From the NCBI GenBank assembly GCA_024401185.1, contig JAKSLO010000005.1:1-53051 (forward strand): a stretch of DNA of 53,051 nt, read 5' to 3'. This DNA is from Bacteroidaceae bacterium (lineage in GTDB: Bacteria > Bacteroidota > Bacteroidia > Bacteroidales > Bacteroidaceae). Positions 36,158 to 45,164 of this stretch are shown one piece after another. Both the position numbers and the translations under genes were made by a program. Every line of letters begins with the position of its first letter. Position 1 is the first letter of the stretch. Under the pieces are notes generated by a model. That model saw nothing but the letters and a program-made list of their open reading frames with translations, was not told the DNA's origin and ran no database searches.

Positions 36158-37288
36158 TTATTGCTGCGTAATGACACCATTCTTGTAGATGCCCTTACGG
36201 ATAATCTTTCCGGTCTTATCCTTCTCCACGAAAGAACCATCCTTGCGGTCCTCGTGGAAGTTACCCTCAAAACGGTTTCCCTGAGCATCTTCCATGATGC
36301 CGTAGCCCTCTTTCTTGCCCTTCTTAAAGGTACCTTTGAATTTGGTACCATCAGACAAACGAAGAATGCCTTCGCCATCCATCTCACCAGCCTTCCACGA
36401 ACCATCATACACATCTCCGTTCGACATCGTGTACTTGCCATGTCCGTGTGGCTGGTTGTTGCGCCATCCACCTACATAGACGGCTCCATTTTTCCAGATG
36501 AAGGTTCCTTCACCATTCTGTTCACCATTTTTGAAGTTACCAACGTATTTGTTGCCATTGATAAAAGTGAAGATACCTTCGCCGGAGCGCTCACCCTTCA
36601 CATAGTTACCTTCGTATTTATCACCATTGTTAAAGTGGTAGATGCCACGTCCATGAGGCAGGTTATTCACCCAATCGCCACTATACACATCACCCGAAGC
36701 ATACGAATAAGTACCCTTGCCATTCATCAGATTATCTTTCCAATAGCCCTCATACTTATTACCATCACTCCACACAAAGGTTCCCTTGCCATTCTTCTTG
36801 TCACCCTTCCACATTCCCACATAACTGTCGCCTGTGGCATAGGTGTAGGTACCTTCGCCCTCGCGCTTGTCCTGGAACCAGTTGCCTTTGTACACATCAC
36901 CATTAAAATAGTACATGGTGCCCTGCCCCTGTTGGTAGTCGCGATACCACAAACCTACATACTTGTTGTTGTTGGCAAAGAAATAAGTACCAAAACCGTT
37001 CTGCTGATCAGCCGTCCAGTCGCCATCATATTTTTCTCCGTCGGCAAATTGGTAAATGCCCTTACCTTCACGTCTGCCTTTTACATATTGTCCCTGGTGC
37101 GTGTCACCATTCTTGAAGACAGTAGTACCCTGTCCCCAAGGCTTTCCCTTAAACATCTCACCCTGGTATTCTGCACCATCGGGGAAAGTATAGGTACCTA
37201 TCTTAATTTGCTGTGCACTCAATGCCAATGGGAAAAGCATTAAGGCCAATGACTTATATATTCTTATTTTATTCATATTCCATATCAT
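36158..37288 (-). CDS. Secreted 14-repeat MORN protein
   Basis: This 376-residue protein has a signal peptide (cleavage near LSAQ/Q) and then 14 consecutive MORN repeats of about 23 residues with the Y-x-G-x-(W/F/Y)-x-x-x-x-x-x-G-x-G core; only the last lacks the final GxG. MORN arrays form elongated beta sheets used as scaffolds or membrane-associated rulers. The ATG at 37288 overlaps the kdsB stop (ATGA), suggesting coupled translation; the ATG at 37276 is an alternative that gives a more standard signal peptide. Its place between LPS-sugar and cell-wall genes suggests an envelope role, which is inference. Confidence 0.88.
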   Translation of the reverse strand: MIWNMNKIRIYKSLALMLFPLALSAQQIKIGTYTFPDGAEYQGEMFKGKPWGQGTTVFKNGDTHQGQYVKGRREGKGIYQFADGEKYDGDWTADQQNGFGTYFFANNNKYVGLWYRDYQQGQGTMYYFNGDVYKGNWFQDKREGEGTYTYATGDSYVGMWKGDKKNGKGTFVWSDGNKYEGYWKDNLMNGKGTYSYASGDVYSGDWVNNLPHGRGIYHFNNGDKYEGNYVKGERSGEGIFTFINGNKYVGNFKNGEQNGEGTFIWKNGAVYVGGWRNNQPHGHGKYTMSNGDVYDGSWKAGEMDGEGILRLSDGTKFKGTFKKGKKEGYGIMEDAQGNRFEGNFHEDRKDGSFVEKDKTGKIIRKGIYKNGVITQQ

Positions 37289-38037
37289 TCTTTGATTCCC
37301 AAAAAGCGTTCTGCCCTTTTGAGGTCTTCAGGGGTGTCAATTCCTATTGTCTCCTGCTGCGTAACTCCCACCTTGATGGTCAAGCCATTTTCAATCCAGC
37401 GCAGTTGTTCAAGACTTTCAGCCAGCTCAAGCGTTGATTGTGGCAACGAAGTAATACGTTGCAGGGCATCAGCACGATACGCATACATGCCGATGTGTTT
37501 ATAGAACGTATGCTTTTTCAGCCACTCGTTCTTGTCAACTCCACGCAGATAAGGTATTACGCTTCGTGAAAAATACATGGCACGCATATTATTATCAAGC
37601 ACCACCTTAGGCGAATTAGGGTTCTCCAAGGCGGCTATGCCGTCATCTTCCGTGAAGGGTTTTACCAGAGTGGCAATATCCACGTTATCGTCGTTAAAGC
37701 ATTGGCAGAGCTGCTTAATCTGCTCGGGTTGTATGAAGGGTTCGTCACCTTGAATATTGACAATTACATCATACTTCTCGCCCAGTTTGCTATAAGCCTC
37801 CATCACGCGGTCAGTTCCACTTCTATGTTCGGTACTGGTCATCACCACTTTTCCGCCAAATGCTGCCACGGCATCAAATATCCTCTTGTCATCGGTAGCC
37901 ACTACTACCTCGTCAAGTATGCCTTCCACTTGTCGGTACACACGTTCTATGATCTGCTTGTCCCCCAGCATCACCAAAGGCTTACCCGGAAAACGCGTAG
38001 AAGCATATCTTGCTGGTATGATACCAATTATTTTCAT
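37285..38037 (-). CDS. kdsB: 3-deoxy-manno-octulosonate cytidylyltransferase
   Basis: This 250-residue cytosolic enzyme activates Kdo as CMP-Kdo for lipopolysaccharide inner-core synthesis. The N-terminus 'IIPARYASTRFPGKPL' is the CTP-binding loop, 'VVVATDD' and 'TSTEHRSGTDRV' follow, and 'NIQGDEPFI' carries metal-binding acids. The length is normal. I chose the ATG at 38037; one 6 nt earlier is also possible. It starts 14 nt after the PBP1A stop and overlaps the MORN gene by 4 nt, so it is inside a tight operon. Confidence 0.95.
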   Translation of the reverse strand: MKIIGIIPARYASTRFPGKPLVMLGDKQIIERVYRQVEGILDEVVVATDDKRIFDAVAAFGGKVVMTSTEHRSGTDRVMEAYSKLGEKYDVIVNIQGDEPFIQPEQIKQLCQCFNDDNVDIATLVKPFTEDDGIAALENPNSPKVVLDNNMRAMYFSRSVIPYLRGVDKNEWLKKHTFYKHIGMYAYRADALQRITSLPQSTLELAESLEQLRWIENGLTIKVGVTQQETIGIDTPEDLKRAERFLGIKE

Positions 38038-38051
38038 ATACAAATTACTAT

Positions 38052-40382
38052 TTAATACTCAATCAATTCATCCAAGCCTGTAGGATCATTGGGTATAGAC
38101 AATCCGTCGTCATACATTCCATCACAATCCACATGGTCGGCAGGTATGCTGAAATCCTCATAGGGAGAAATACCCAATGAAGCATCCTGGAAAACTTTCT
38201 TAAGGAACAAGGCACAGATAGGCAAGCCTGAAGCAGCACCCTGTGCGTATGCCATAGAACTGAAATGGATGTCACGGTCATCACCTCCTACCCATGCACC
38301 AAAGGTGAGCGAAGGAGTATATCCCATGAACCAACCATCAGAGTTCTCGTTTGTGGTACCTGTCTTTCCACCCATAGGGCATTGAATGCCATACTTGCCA
38401 CGCATACGGTAACCCGTACCATTATTCACAACACCCTTCATCAAGGTTATCATTCGGTAGCTTGAAGCTGCGCTGATAACTTCTTTCGATTGTGGAGGCA
38501 AACCATTCGACAAGTCTGCCAGGGTGTTACCTTCAGCATCCTCGATGCGTGTCACGTAGATGGGTTTACGTCGCACACCCTTGTTGGGGAAGGCAGAATA
38601 AGCACCCACCATCTCAGCCAACGAAATCTCGATGGCACCCAGACAAAGCGTATATACAGGCTCTATCTTCTTCTGCATGATGCCGAATGCCTTGAGCGTT
38701 TCCACAAACTGGAAAGGAGTGAGTGCGTCAATGAGGAATGCTGAAACCGCATTGTTAGATGATGCAAGAGCGGCCTTGAGGGTAATCATTCCACCCTCAC
38801 CACCACCACGAGGAGTCCATCCGTGGTAAGTACGCTTCTCATTGGGCACCTCATCACAAGGATTCATATTTGACTCCATAGCCAGCGAGTAAAGGAAAGG
38901 TTTGATGGTTGAACCCACCTGACGCTTACCACTGGTTACCATATCATATTGGAAATGTGAATAGTTCAAACCACCCACATAAGCCCTGATTTCACCTGTT
39001 TTGTTGTCCATACACATAAACGAGGCACGCAGGAATCGTTTGTAGTAAAGCAACGAATCCATAGGTGTCATGGTGGTATCAATATCCCCATTGGGTGAAT
39101 AAAGTGTCATATCCACAGGGGTATCAAACGACTTACGAATCTCCTCTTCACTAAAACCAGCCGTCTTCATCTCATTCCAGCGACCACTCTGTCGCATGGC
39201 CTTATCTATCAAGCTCTGACGACGCTTGTCGTCCGTACGCGAACTATAAGGAGCCTTCTTGTTACCCTTCAGTTCCTTCTCGAAAGCAGGCTGCAAGGTT
39301 TGTGCCACATGCTCATAGACAGCCTCTTCTGCATATTTCTGCATGCGAGAGTCGATGGTAGTGTAAATTTTCAAGCCATCGGTATAGAGGTTGTAATATT
39401 CCCCGTCTCTCTTCTTGTGCTTGTTGCACCAGCCATAAAGCGAGTCGTTCTCCCATGCCAGCGAATCTTCGTAGAATTTCTGCTCTTGCCATGCCTGATA
39501 ATCCTCTATGACAGGTTTCTTGGCCATCAGCACCTGGCGCAGATACTCTCTCAGATAAGTACCAGTACCTTCCTTATGGTCCTGACGGGTATAATGCAAG
39601 GTAAGCGGTTCTGCCTTACAACTATCGTATTGAGCCTCGGTAATGTAACCCGAGCGAACCATCTGTCCAAGTACCACGTTTCGGCGCTCCTCACAACGCT
39701 TGGGGTGACGCACAGGATTGAAGTAAGAGGGATTCTTACACATACCCACCAATACCGCACATTCATTGATAGTCAAGTCCTTGGGTTCCTTGTCAAAATA
39801 GGTCTTTGAAGCCGTCTTGATACCCACGGCATTATGTAGGAAATCAAAATAGTTGAGGTAAAGCGTGATGATTTCCTCTTTCGTATAATAGCGTTCCAGT
39901 TTGAGGGCAATAACCCACTCGATAGGCTTCTGAAGCAGACGTTGCTTGGTGTTTTCGGCCTTTTCACTATACAACTGCTTAGCCAACTGCTGAGTCAGCG
40001 TACTACCACCACCAGCGTTCTTCCTACCCATCAATCCACGCTTTATCACAGCACGTCCAAGTGCCTTGAAATCAATACCACAATGGTCGTAGAATCGTTC
40101 ATCCTCGGTAGCCACCAATGCCTTGACAAGCATGGGTGGGAGTTCATCATAACTTACAAAGATACGGTTGGCACTTGAATAGCTCCAGGTACCAATGAGC
40201 TTGCCGTCGGCGGTATAGACCTGAGAAGCAAATTTGTTGACGGGATTCTCCAACTGACTCAATTCCGGCATATAACCGATTGAGCCTTTAAAAATCATAT
40301 AAAACAGCACAAATACCGTAATAATTCCAGCCACCAAAAGTGTCCAGAGTACGATAAAAGCTTTTTTGCGAATCTTCTTCAT
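38052..40382 (-). CDS. Class A penicillin-binding protein (PBP1A type)
   Basis: This 776-residue bifunctional peptidoglycan synthase has a single N-terminal transmembrane anchor (about 10-31). The GT51 transglycosylase has Glu93 in 'ATEDERFYDH' and the second motif 'GGGSTLTQQLAKQLY'. The transpeptidase has the Ser491-x-x-Lys motif 'GSTIKPF', then 'SSNNAV' (SxN) and 'GKTGTTNENSDGWF' (KTG). All catalytic motifs are intact. It is the first gene of the five-gene minus-strand run (PBP1A, kdsB, MORN, glgB, membrane protein) and has a TATCTTTG promoter box upstream. Confidence 0.95.
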   Translation of the reverse strand: MKKIRKKAFIVLWTLLVAGIITVFVLFYMIFKGSIGYMPELSQLENPVNKFASQVYTADGKLIGTWSYSSANRIFVSYDELPPMLVKALVATEDERFYDHCGIDFKALGRAVIKRGLMGRKNAGGGSTLTQQLAKQLYSEKAENTKQRLLQKPIEWVIALKLERYYTKEEIITLYLNYFDFLHNAVGIKTASKTYFDKEPKDLTINECAVLVGMCKNPSYFNPVRHPKRCEERRNVVLGQMVRSGYITEAQYDSCKAEPLTLHYTRQDHKEGTGTYLREYLRQVLMAKKPVIEDYQAWQEQKFYEDSLAWENDSLYGWCNKHKKRDGEYYNLYTDGLKIYTTIDSRMQKYAEEAVYEHVAQTLQPAFEKELKGNKKAPYSSRTDDKRRQSLIDKAMRQSGRWNEMKTAGFSEEEIRKSFDTPVDMTLYSPNGDIDTTMTPMDSLLYYKRFLRASFMCMDNKTGEIRAYVGGLNYSHFQYDMVTSGKRQVGSTIKPFLYSLAMESNMNPCDEVPNEKRTYHGWTPRGGGEGGMITLKAALASSNNAVSAFLIDALTPFQFVETLKAFGIMQKKIEPVYTLCLGAIEISLAEMVGAYSAFPNKGVRRKPIYVTRIEDAEGNTLADLSNGLPPQSKEVISAASSYRMITLMKGVVNNGTGYRMRGKYGIQCPMGGKTGTTNENSDGWFMGYTPSLTFGAWVGGDDRDIHFSSMAYAQGAASGLPICALFLKKVFQDASLGISPYEDFSIPADHVDCDGMYDDGLSIPNDPTGLDELIEY

Positions 40383-40408
40383 TTAACTATTTATAGACAA
40401 TATTTCTG

Positions 40409-40416
40409 CAAAGATA
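40409..40416 (-). promoter_or_regulatory. Minus-strand -7 box (TATCTTTG) for the PBP1A operon
   Basis: CAAAGATA on the plus strand reads TATCTTTG and lies 26 bp upstream of the start at 40382. Confidence 0.6.
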
Positions 40417-40522
40417 CTAATAATATTTAAAAAACGCGTGCGTGCATCGTATTTTTTGGTAAAATTTAAATTATTCTGTCAATCAATTAACAAAAAACAA
40501 GTGCCAATATGCATTTTTTTTG

Positions 40523-40530
40523 TAACTTTG
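40523..40530 (+). promoter_or_regulatory. -7 box (TAACTTTG) for the 40604 gene
   Basis: TAACTTTG matches the consensus 73 bp upstream of the ATG. No standard -33 is visible. Confidence 0.5.
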
Positions 40531-40603
40531 AACTCAATTATAAAAGTGTTTTAACTTTTCCGTAAAGTAATTGCTTTGTAAATTATATGATTTTGGCATA
40601 AAG

Positions 40604-40960
40604 ATGGACGTACTGAAAATAATAGGAATAGTAGCGGTTGGCATAATCGTTATGATAGTCGAATTTAAGTTTAACTCTTGGTTTTATGGCTCAAAAGGTC
40701 CTATGAATGTAGGTAATCCAGACGATGTGCAAGGCAATCTTGACAAGCTAAGGGAACGTGGACACATCACCCAGGAACAGTATGACTCTGCCGTTTCGGG
40801 TTTGAAAGCAACGCAGAACAATGACGAGTTTGCTTATATTCAGAAATTAAGAGATGATAATTATATTACTGAGGAACAATACATTACCATCAAGGCTAAT
40901 ATGCTTAAGCAGAAGGGCGTAATCGAAAATCCTCAAGAAAAGAGCGACGCACAGGTTTAA
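40604..40960 (+). CDS. Membrane-anchored protein with two SHOCT-like domains
   Basis: This 118-residue protein is counted from the ATG at 40604; an in-frame TTG at 40571 is rejected because it adds a non-conserved polar leader. One transmembrane helix (about 5-22) is followed by two copies of a SHOCT-like helical hairpin: 'LDKLRERGHITQEQYDSAV' and 'IQKLRDDNYITEEQYITIK'. SHOCT domains are short oligomerisation modules found at protein ends; here they make up nearly the whole soluble part. The partner and function are unknown. It is divergent from PBP1A and upstream of pyrB with a 106-nt gap. Confidence 0.78.
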   Translation: MDVLKIIGIVAVGIIVMIVEFKFNSWFYGSKGPMNVGNPDDVQGNLDKLRERGHITQEQYDSAVSGLKATQNNDEFAYIQKLRDDNYITEEQYITIKANMLKQKGVIENPQEKSDAQV

Positions 40961-41066
40961 TGCATGCTCTGTGGTATTTAATTTAATCTCAGCCACACCC
41001 ATTTACCCAAGCCAGTGGGGCAAGGTAATTACGGCTTATATCCGAAATATTGAAAAATAACATAGT

Positions 41067-42008
41067 ATGAATCGTAGTTTAGTTACTATTGCTGAACATT
41101 CTCGCGAGAAGATAGAATATCTCCTTGAGATGGCAACAGAGTTTGAGAAGCATCCTAATCGACGCATTTTGGAAGGAAAGGTTGTGGCAACCTTATTCTT
41201 TGAACCATCCACCCGTACTCGTTTGAGTTTTGAAACTGCAGCCAACCGTCTTGGAGCTCGTGTCATTGGCTTCGCCGACCCTAAGGTGACAAGTGGCACC
41301 AAGGGCGAGACGCTGAAGGACACCATCATGATGGTAAGCAACTATGCTGACATCATCGTCATGCGCCACTATCTCGAAGGAGCTGCACGATATGCCAGCG
41401 AGGTGGCTCCCGTACCCATTGTGAACGCTGGCGATGGTGCCAACCAACACCCTTCGCAAACCATGCTCGACCTGTATAGCATCTACAAGACACAAGGCAC
41501 GCTTGAGAATCTCAACATCTATATGGTGGGCGACCTCAAATACGGACGTACCGTGCATAGTTTGCTGATGGCTATGCGCCACTTCAACCCCACATTCCAC
41601 TTTATTGCTCCCGATGAACTGGCTATGCCTGAGTATTACAAGCAGTACTGCAAGGAGCACGACATTCGTTATGTAGAGCACAAGGACTTTGATGCCGATA
41701 CCATCTCGGGTGCTGACATCCTTTACATGACGCGAGTACAGCGTGAGAGATTCTCCGACCTGGTGGAATACGAACGTGTCAAGGACAGCTACCTTCTCAA
41801 GCTCAACATGCTAGGCAAGGCAAGGAAGAACATGAAGATACTTCACCCCCTGCCCCGTGTCAATGAGATTGAATACAGCATCGACGAGACGCCCTATGCT
41901 TATTACTTCCAGCAGGCAGGCAATGGTCTCTTCGCACGTCAGGCACTTATCTGCGATGCCTTAGGCATAACGCTCGACGAGGTAAAGAACGACAAGACTA
42001 TCATTTAA
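41067..42008 (+). CDS. pyrB: Aspartate carbamoyltransferase catalytic subunit
   Basis: This 313-residue enzyme makes carbamoyl-aspartate in pyrimidine synthesis. The carbamoyl-phosphate site '[10 protein letters not shown]' covers residues 46-55, 'HPSQT' lies at 128-132 and 'HPLPRVNEI' near the C-terminus closes the active site. The length is standard. pyrI follows after 17 nt, giving the dodecameric class B enzyme known from enterobacteria. No attenuator-type pyrimidine leader could be recognised upstream. Confidence 0.96.
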   Translation: MNRSLVTIAEHSREKIEYLLEMATEFEKHPNRRILEGKVVATLFFEPSTRTRLSFETAANRLGARVIGFADPKVTSGTKGETLKDTIMMVSNYADIIVMRHYLEGAARYASEVAPVPIVNAGDGANQHPSQTMLDLYSIYKTQGTLENLNIYMVGDLKYGRTVHSLLMAMRHFNPTFHFIAPDELAMPEYYKQYCKEHDIRYVEHKDFDADTISGADILYMTRVQRERFSDLVEYERVKDSYLLKLNMLGKARKNMKILHPLPRVNEIEYSIDETPYAYYFQQAGNGLFARQALICDALGITLDEVKNDKTII

Positions 42009-42025
42009 CCCACTACCATTTTAAT

Positions 42026-42481
42026 ATGAAAAGACAAGAATTACAAGTGGCAGCCCTTGAAAATGGTACTGTCATCGACCATATCCCATCAGCCAAGCTC
42101 TTTGCTGTAGTGAGCCTTCTCCACCTTGAGGAATGCAAGACCGCTGTCACCGTAGGCTTCAACCTTAAGAGCAAGAAGATGGGACACAAGAGCATCATCA
42201 AGATTGCCAACAAGTTTTTCACCGACGAGGAACTGAACCAGTTAGCAGTAATCACTCCCAACGTTTCACTTTGCATCATACGCGATTACGAGGTAGTAGA
42301 GAAGAAGACCGTAAGACTCAGCGATGACATCAAAGGCATCATCAAATGCAATAACCCCAAGTGCATTACCAACAACGAGCCTATGTACACACGCTTCCAT
42401 GTGCTTAATCACGACACAGGAACCATCTGCTGCCATTACTGCAACACACAGCAGCACCTCGATGAAGTAAAGCTCTGCTAA
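42026..42481 (+). CDS. pyrI: Aspartate carbamoyltransferase regulatory subunit
   Basis: This 151-residue subunit binds nucleotide effectors and links catalytic trimers. The zinc site is complete: Cys108 and Cys113 in 'KCNNPKC', Cys136 and Cys139 in 'CCHYC'. The allosteric N-terminal domain begins '[14 protein letters not shown]', with the conserved GTVIDHI block. It is translated just after pyrB. An octamer-period repeat array begins 19 nt after the stop and fills the gap to glyA, so whether glyA is co-transcribed is open. Confidence 0.96.
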   Translation: MKRQELQVAALENGTVIDHIPSAKLFAVVSLLHLEECKTAVTVGFNLKSKKMGHKSIIKIANKFFTDEELNQLAVITPNVSLCIIRDYEVVEKKTVRLSDDIKGIIKCNNPKCITNNEPMYTRFHVLNHDTGTICCHYCNTQQHLDEVKLC

Positions 42482-42500
42482 AGCCAGAGGGAGGGAAAAA

Positions 42501-42714
42501 CGAAAGGCCGAAACCTCGACATCTCGAAAAATCGAGAAATCGAAGAATCGAAACATCGGAAACCCGAAATATCGACACATCGACATCTCGAAACATCGAA
42601 AACCCGAAGAATCGTCACATCGAGAAATCGAAGAATCGAAACATCAAGAACTCGAAGAATCGGCACATCGAGAACTCAAAAACTCGAAGAATCCCCCTCG
42701 AAACATCACAGCAA
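42501..42714 (+). repeat. Octamer-period (CGANNNNN) array 3
   Basis: There are about 27 units, with CGA or a one-base variant at every eighth base from 42501 to 42692 without slippage. Frequent words are CGAAGAAT, CGAAACAT and CGAGAAAT. One 6-bp unit then shifts the phase. The array fills the pyrI-glyA gap. It starts 19 nt after the pyrI stop, and the leading sequence AAGCCAGAG matches that after the HTCS stop. Confidence 0.92.
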
Positions 42715-42749
42715 CCCGAAAAAAACAATTTTCAAACTTTATATTAATT

Positions 42750-44030
42750 ATGGAAAGAGACAACGAAATCTTTGCTCTCATTGAAGAAGAGCACAAGCGT
42801 CAGGCTCGTGGCATCGAGCTGATTGCAAGCGAGAACTCAGTAAGCCCCCAGGTAATGGAGGCCATGGGCTCATGCCTTACCAACAAGTACGCAGAGGGTT
42901 ATCCCGGCAAGCGTTACTATGGTGGTTGTGAGGTAGTAGATAAGGTTGAGCAGTTGGCCATCGACCGTGTCTGCAAGCTCTTTGGCGCAGAATATGCCAA
43001 CGTGCAGCCTCACTCAGGTGCTCAGGCGAATGCTGCCGTGCTGCTCACCGTTCTTGAGCCCGGTGATACCTTCATGGGTCTTAACCTCGACCACGGAGGC
43101 CACCTCTCTCATGGTTCGCTTGTAAACACCAGCGGTATCCTCTACAAGCCCGTAGGTTACAACCTCAACAAGGAGACTGGTCGTGTGGATTACGACGAGA
43201 TGGAGCGCCTTGCCAAGGAGTGCAAGCCCAAGCTCATCATTGGTGGTGGTTCTGCCTATAGCCGCGAATGGGATTATGCACGTATGCGTAAGATTGCTGA
43301 CGAGGTAGGTGCCCTTCTGATGATCGACATGGCTCACCCCGCAGGCCTTATTGCTGCTGGTTTGCTCGAAAACCCCGTTAAGTATGCTCACATCGTTACT
43401 TCTACCACCCACAAGACTCTCCGTGGTCCCCGTGGCGGTATCATCCTCATGGGCAAGGACTTCCCCAACCCCTGGGGTAAGACCACTCCTAAGGGTGAGA
43501 TCAAGATGATGAGCGCTATGCTCAACAGCGCCGTGTTCCCTGGTCAGCAGGGTGGTCCTCTTGAGCACGTCATCGCAGCCAAGGCTGTGGCATTCGGCGA
43601 GGCTCTTACTCCCGCTTTCAAGGAGTGGGCTATGCAGGTCAAGAAGAACGCTGCCGTTCTCGCTGACGAGCTTATCAAGCGTGGCTTCAACATCGTGAGC
43701 GGTGGCACCGACAACCACTCTATGCTGGTTGACCTCCGTTCTAAGTATCCCGAACTCACCGGTAAGGTAGCAGAGAAGGCTCTCGTAGCAGCCGACCTGA
43801 CAGTAAACAAGAACATGGTGCCCTTCGATTCTCGTAGCGCATTCCAGACCAGCGGTATCCGTCTCGGTTCACCCGCCATCACCTCACGTGGTGCCAAGGA
43901 GGATCTCATGATTCAGATTGCTGCATGGATTGAGCGTGTTCTCAACGATCCCGAGAATCAGGAGGTTATCGCTGCCGTTCGTGCTGAGGTAAATGCTACC
44001 ATGGCTAACTACCCCATGTTCGCATACTAA
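42750..44030 (+). CDS. glyA: Serine hydroxymethyltransferase
   Basis: This 426-residue cytosolic PLP enzyme interconverts serine and glycine and supplies one-carbon units to folate. The cofactor lysine is Lys222 in '[14 protein letters not shown]'. '[11 protein letters not shown]' and '[13 protein letters not shown]' near the N-terminus and '[10 protein letters not shown]' are standard blocks. Codon use looks stronger and more uniform than its neighbours, in keeping with high expression. A strong terminator follows at 44050. Confidence 0.97.
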   Translation: MERDNEIFALIEEEHKRQARGIELIASENSVSPQVMEAMGSCLTNKYAEGYPGKRYYGGCEVVDKVEQLAIDRVCKLFGAEYANVQPHSGAQANAAVLLTVLEPGDTFMGLNLDHGGHLSHGSLVNTSGILYKPVGYNLNKETGRVDYDEMERLAKECKPKLIIGGGSAYSREWDYARMRKIADEVGALLMIDMAHPAGLIAAGLLENPVKYAHIVTSTTHKTLRGPRGGIILMGKDFPNPWGKTTPKGEIKMMSAMLNSAVFPGQQGGPLEHVIAAKAVAFGEALTPAFKEWAMQVKKNAAVLADELIKRGFNIVSGGTDNHSMLVDLRSKYPELTGKVAEKALVAADLTVNKNMVPFDSRSAFQTSGIRLGSPAITSRGAKEDLMIQIAAWIERVLNDPENQEVIAAVRAEVNATMANYPMFAY

Positions 44031-44049
44031 TCTAACAGGAATATCTAAG

Positions 44050-44093
44050 GGGAGTTATAGCCTTTACACACAACTGGGTTATAACTCCCTTTT
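44050..44093 (+). terminator. Terminator after glyA
   Basis: A perfect 10-bp stem, GGGAGTTATA / TATAACTCCC, is followed by TTTT, 20 nt after the glyA stop. Confidence 0.85.
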
Positions 44094-44259
44094 ACTACCC
44101 TATTCAACTACCACAACAGTTTTTAGTAATGGTAAAAAGATAATTTCCTAGAGTTCATAGCATGAGGCTTCCGGAACTTGTTACTTTACCACTACTTAAA
44201 TGATACCAGAAACACATCACAACCCCACAACCGAAAACAAATACCCTCATAACATCAAA

Positions 44260-44922
44260 ATGAAAAAGCATCTGAAATATGCCAGCGCAATAATGCTTGC
44301 CTCGCTCATGGTGGGCTGTGCCGGCAATACCAAAAGTGACAATAGTGATTCTGCTGATTCACTGAGACAAAGTTCGGCTGAACAGAAAGCAGATACCCAC
44401 ACCATAAGCGAGCAAACCGATGAAGCGCTTCTGACCACACCCGACCTCAAGTTTTTCGACCTGAAAGGACACGTCAAGAAGTGTACACAGATAGAGGACG
44501 AGCCTACCCTCACCTATCTGTTTGACGAACAAGGAAATTGCACAGAGATAACCGAACCCTATGCCAATGTCACCAAGATTGTAAGAGATGACAAGGGCAG
44601 AATCACACGTCTTGACAAAATCGACGCACTCTCACGTGGCTTTGCCATTATCTACGAATATTCCCCCGAGGGAACCATCGCCAAGCAAAGCTGTGACGCT
44701 ATGCCCGATGGGATGTCTCATGAGTTCCATTTCACATACGATGCCAAAGGCAGAGTAATAGAGCAGAAAGGATGGAACGACGGCGTGGGTGACATTGAAT
44801 ATAAGTACAAATATACTCAAGAAGACGCAAAAGGCAATTGGACAGAGAGAGAAAAGTCTATCATCCCTGATGGAGAGGAACCTGTCGTAACCATCGAAAG
44901 GAGAGAAATTGAATATTATTAA
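44260..44922 (+). CDS. Lipoprotein with YD-like repeats
   Basis: This 220-residue lipoprotein is counted from the ATG at 44260. An upstream in-frame ATG at 44200 would place 20 polar residues before the signal peptide and is rejected. The lipobox 'LMVGC' puts the lipidated Cys at residue 20, followed by a Ser/Asp-rich tether. The body has short repeats of the RHS/YD kind: 'YLFDEQGNCTEI', 'VRDDKGRITRL', 'YEYSPEGTIAK' and 'FTYDAKGRVIEQ'. Such proteins are common in Prevotella and of unknown function. The location is probably the outer membrane. The 67-residue gene follows after 15 nt. Confidence 0.82.
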   Translation: MKKHLKYASAIMLASLMVGCAGNTKSDNSDSADSLRQSSAEQKADTHTISEQTDEALLTTPDLKFFDLKGHVKKCTQIEDEPTLTYLFDEQGNCTEITEPYANVTKIVRDDKGRITRLDKIDALSRGFAIIYEYSPEGTIAKQSCDAMPDGMSHEFHFTYDAKGRVIEQKGWNDGVGDIEYKYKYTQEDAKGNWTEREKSIIPDGEEPVVTIERREIEYY

Positions 44923-44937
44923 TTATCAACTAAATAG

Positions 44938-45141
44938 ATGACAGCAAAAGAACAAGCACTCTATTCCATGCTTGAAGAGCAGGGATTCTCGTATGGTTGC
45001 ATAATGACATCCATGCACATCCTTATGCAGTCGAAGGATGCGCAAGACATGATTATGGATTACCTCTACGACAATCATCCCTCTGAAAAGAAATTTGTTG
45101 CCTATCTGGCTGAAATTTGCCAGTTTGACGGAATAGAATAA
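44938..45141 (+). CDS. 67-residue helical hypothetical protein
   Basis: This small soluble protein of mostly helical character has no signal peptide and opens 'MTAKEQALYSMLEEQGFSY'. I do not recognise a family; the shape is UBA- or DUF-like. The reading frame has a proper ATG, ordinary codon use, and neighbours 15 nt and 23 nt away on the same strand, which argues for a real gene between the lipoprotein and the CotH-type gene. Confidence 0.7.
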   Translation: MTAKEQALYSMLEEQGFSYGCIMTSMHILMQSKDAQDMIMDYLYDNHPSEKKFVAYLAEICQFDGIE

Positions 45142-45164
45142 AAAGTTTTTCTGACACAATACCC

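Noticed and set aside
36161-37243. 360-codon frame antisense to the MORN gene
   Set aside because: It is long only because the repeated MORN codons leave the opposite strand open; it is hydrophobic throughout with no sensible start context.
42478-42666. Minus-strand frames with repeating [11 protein letters not shown]-type peptides
   Set aside because: An 8-bp repeat read in any frame gives an 8-residue repeat; this is a by-product of octamer array 3, not a protein.
42501-42714. CRISPR array
   Set aside because: The period is 8 bp with no conserved 24-40-bp repeat and no spacers, and no cas genes are in the window.
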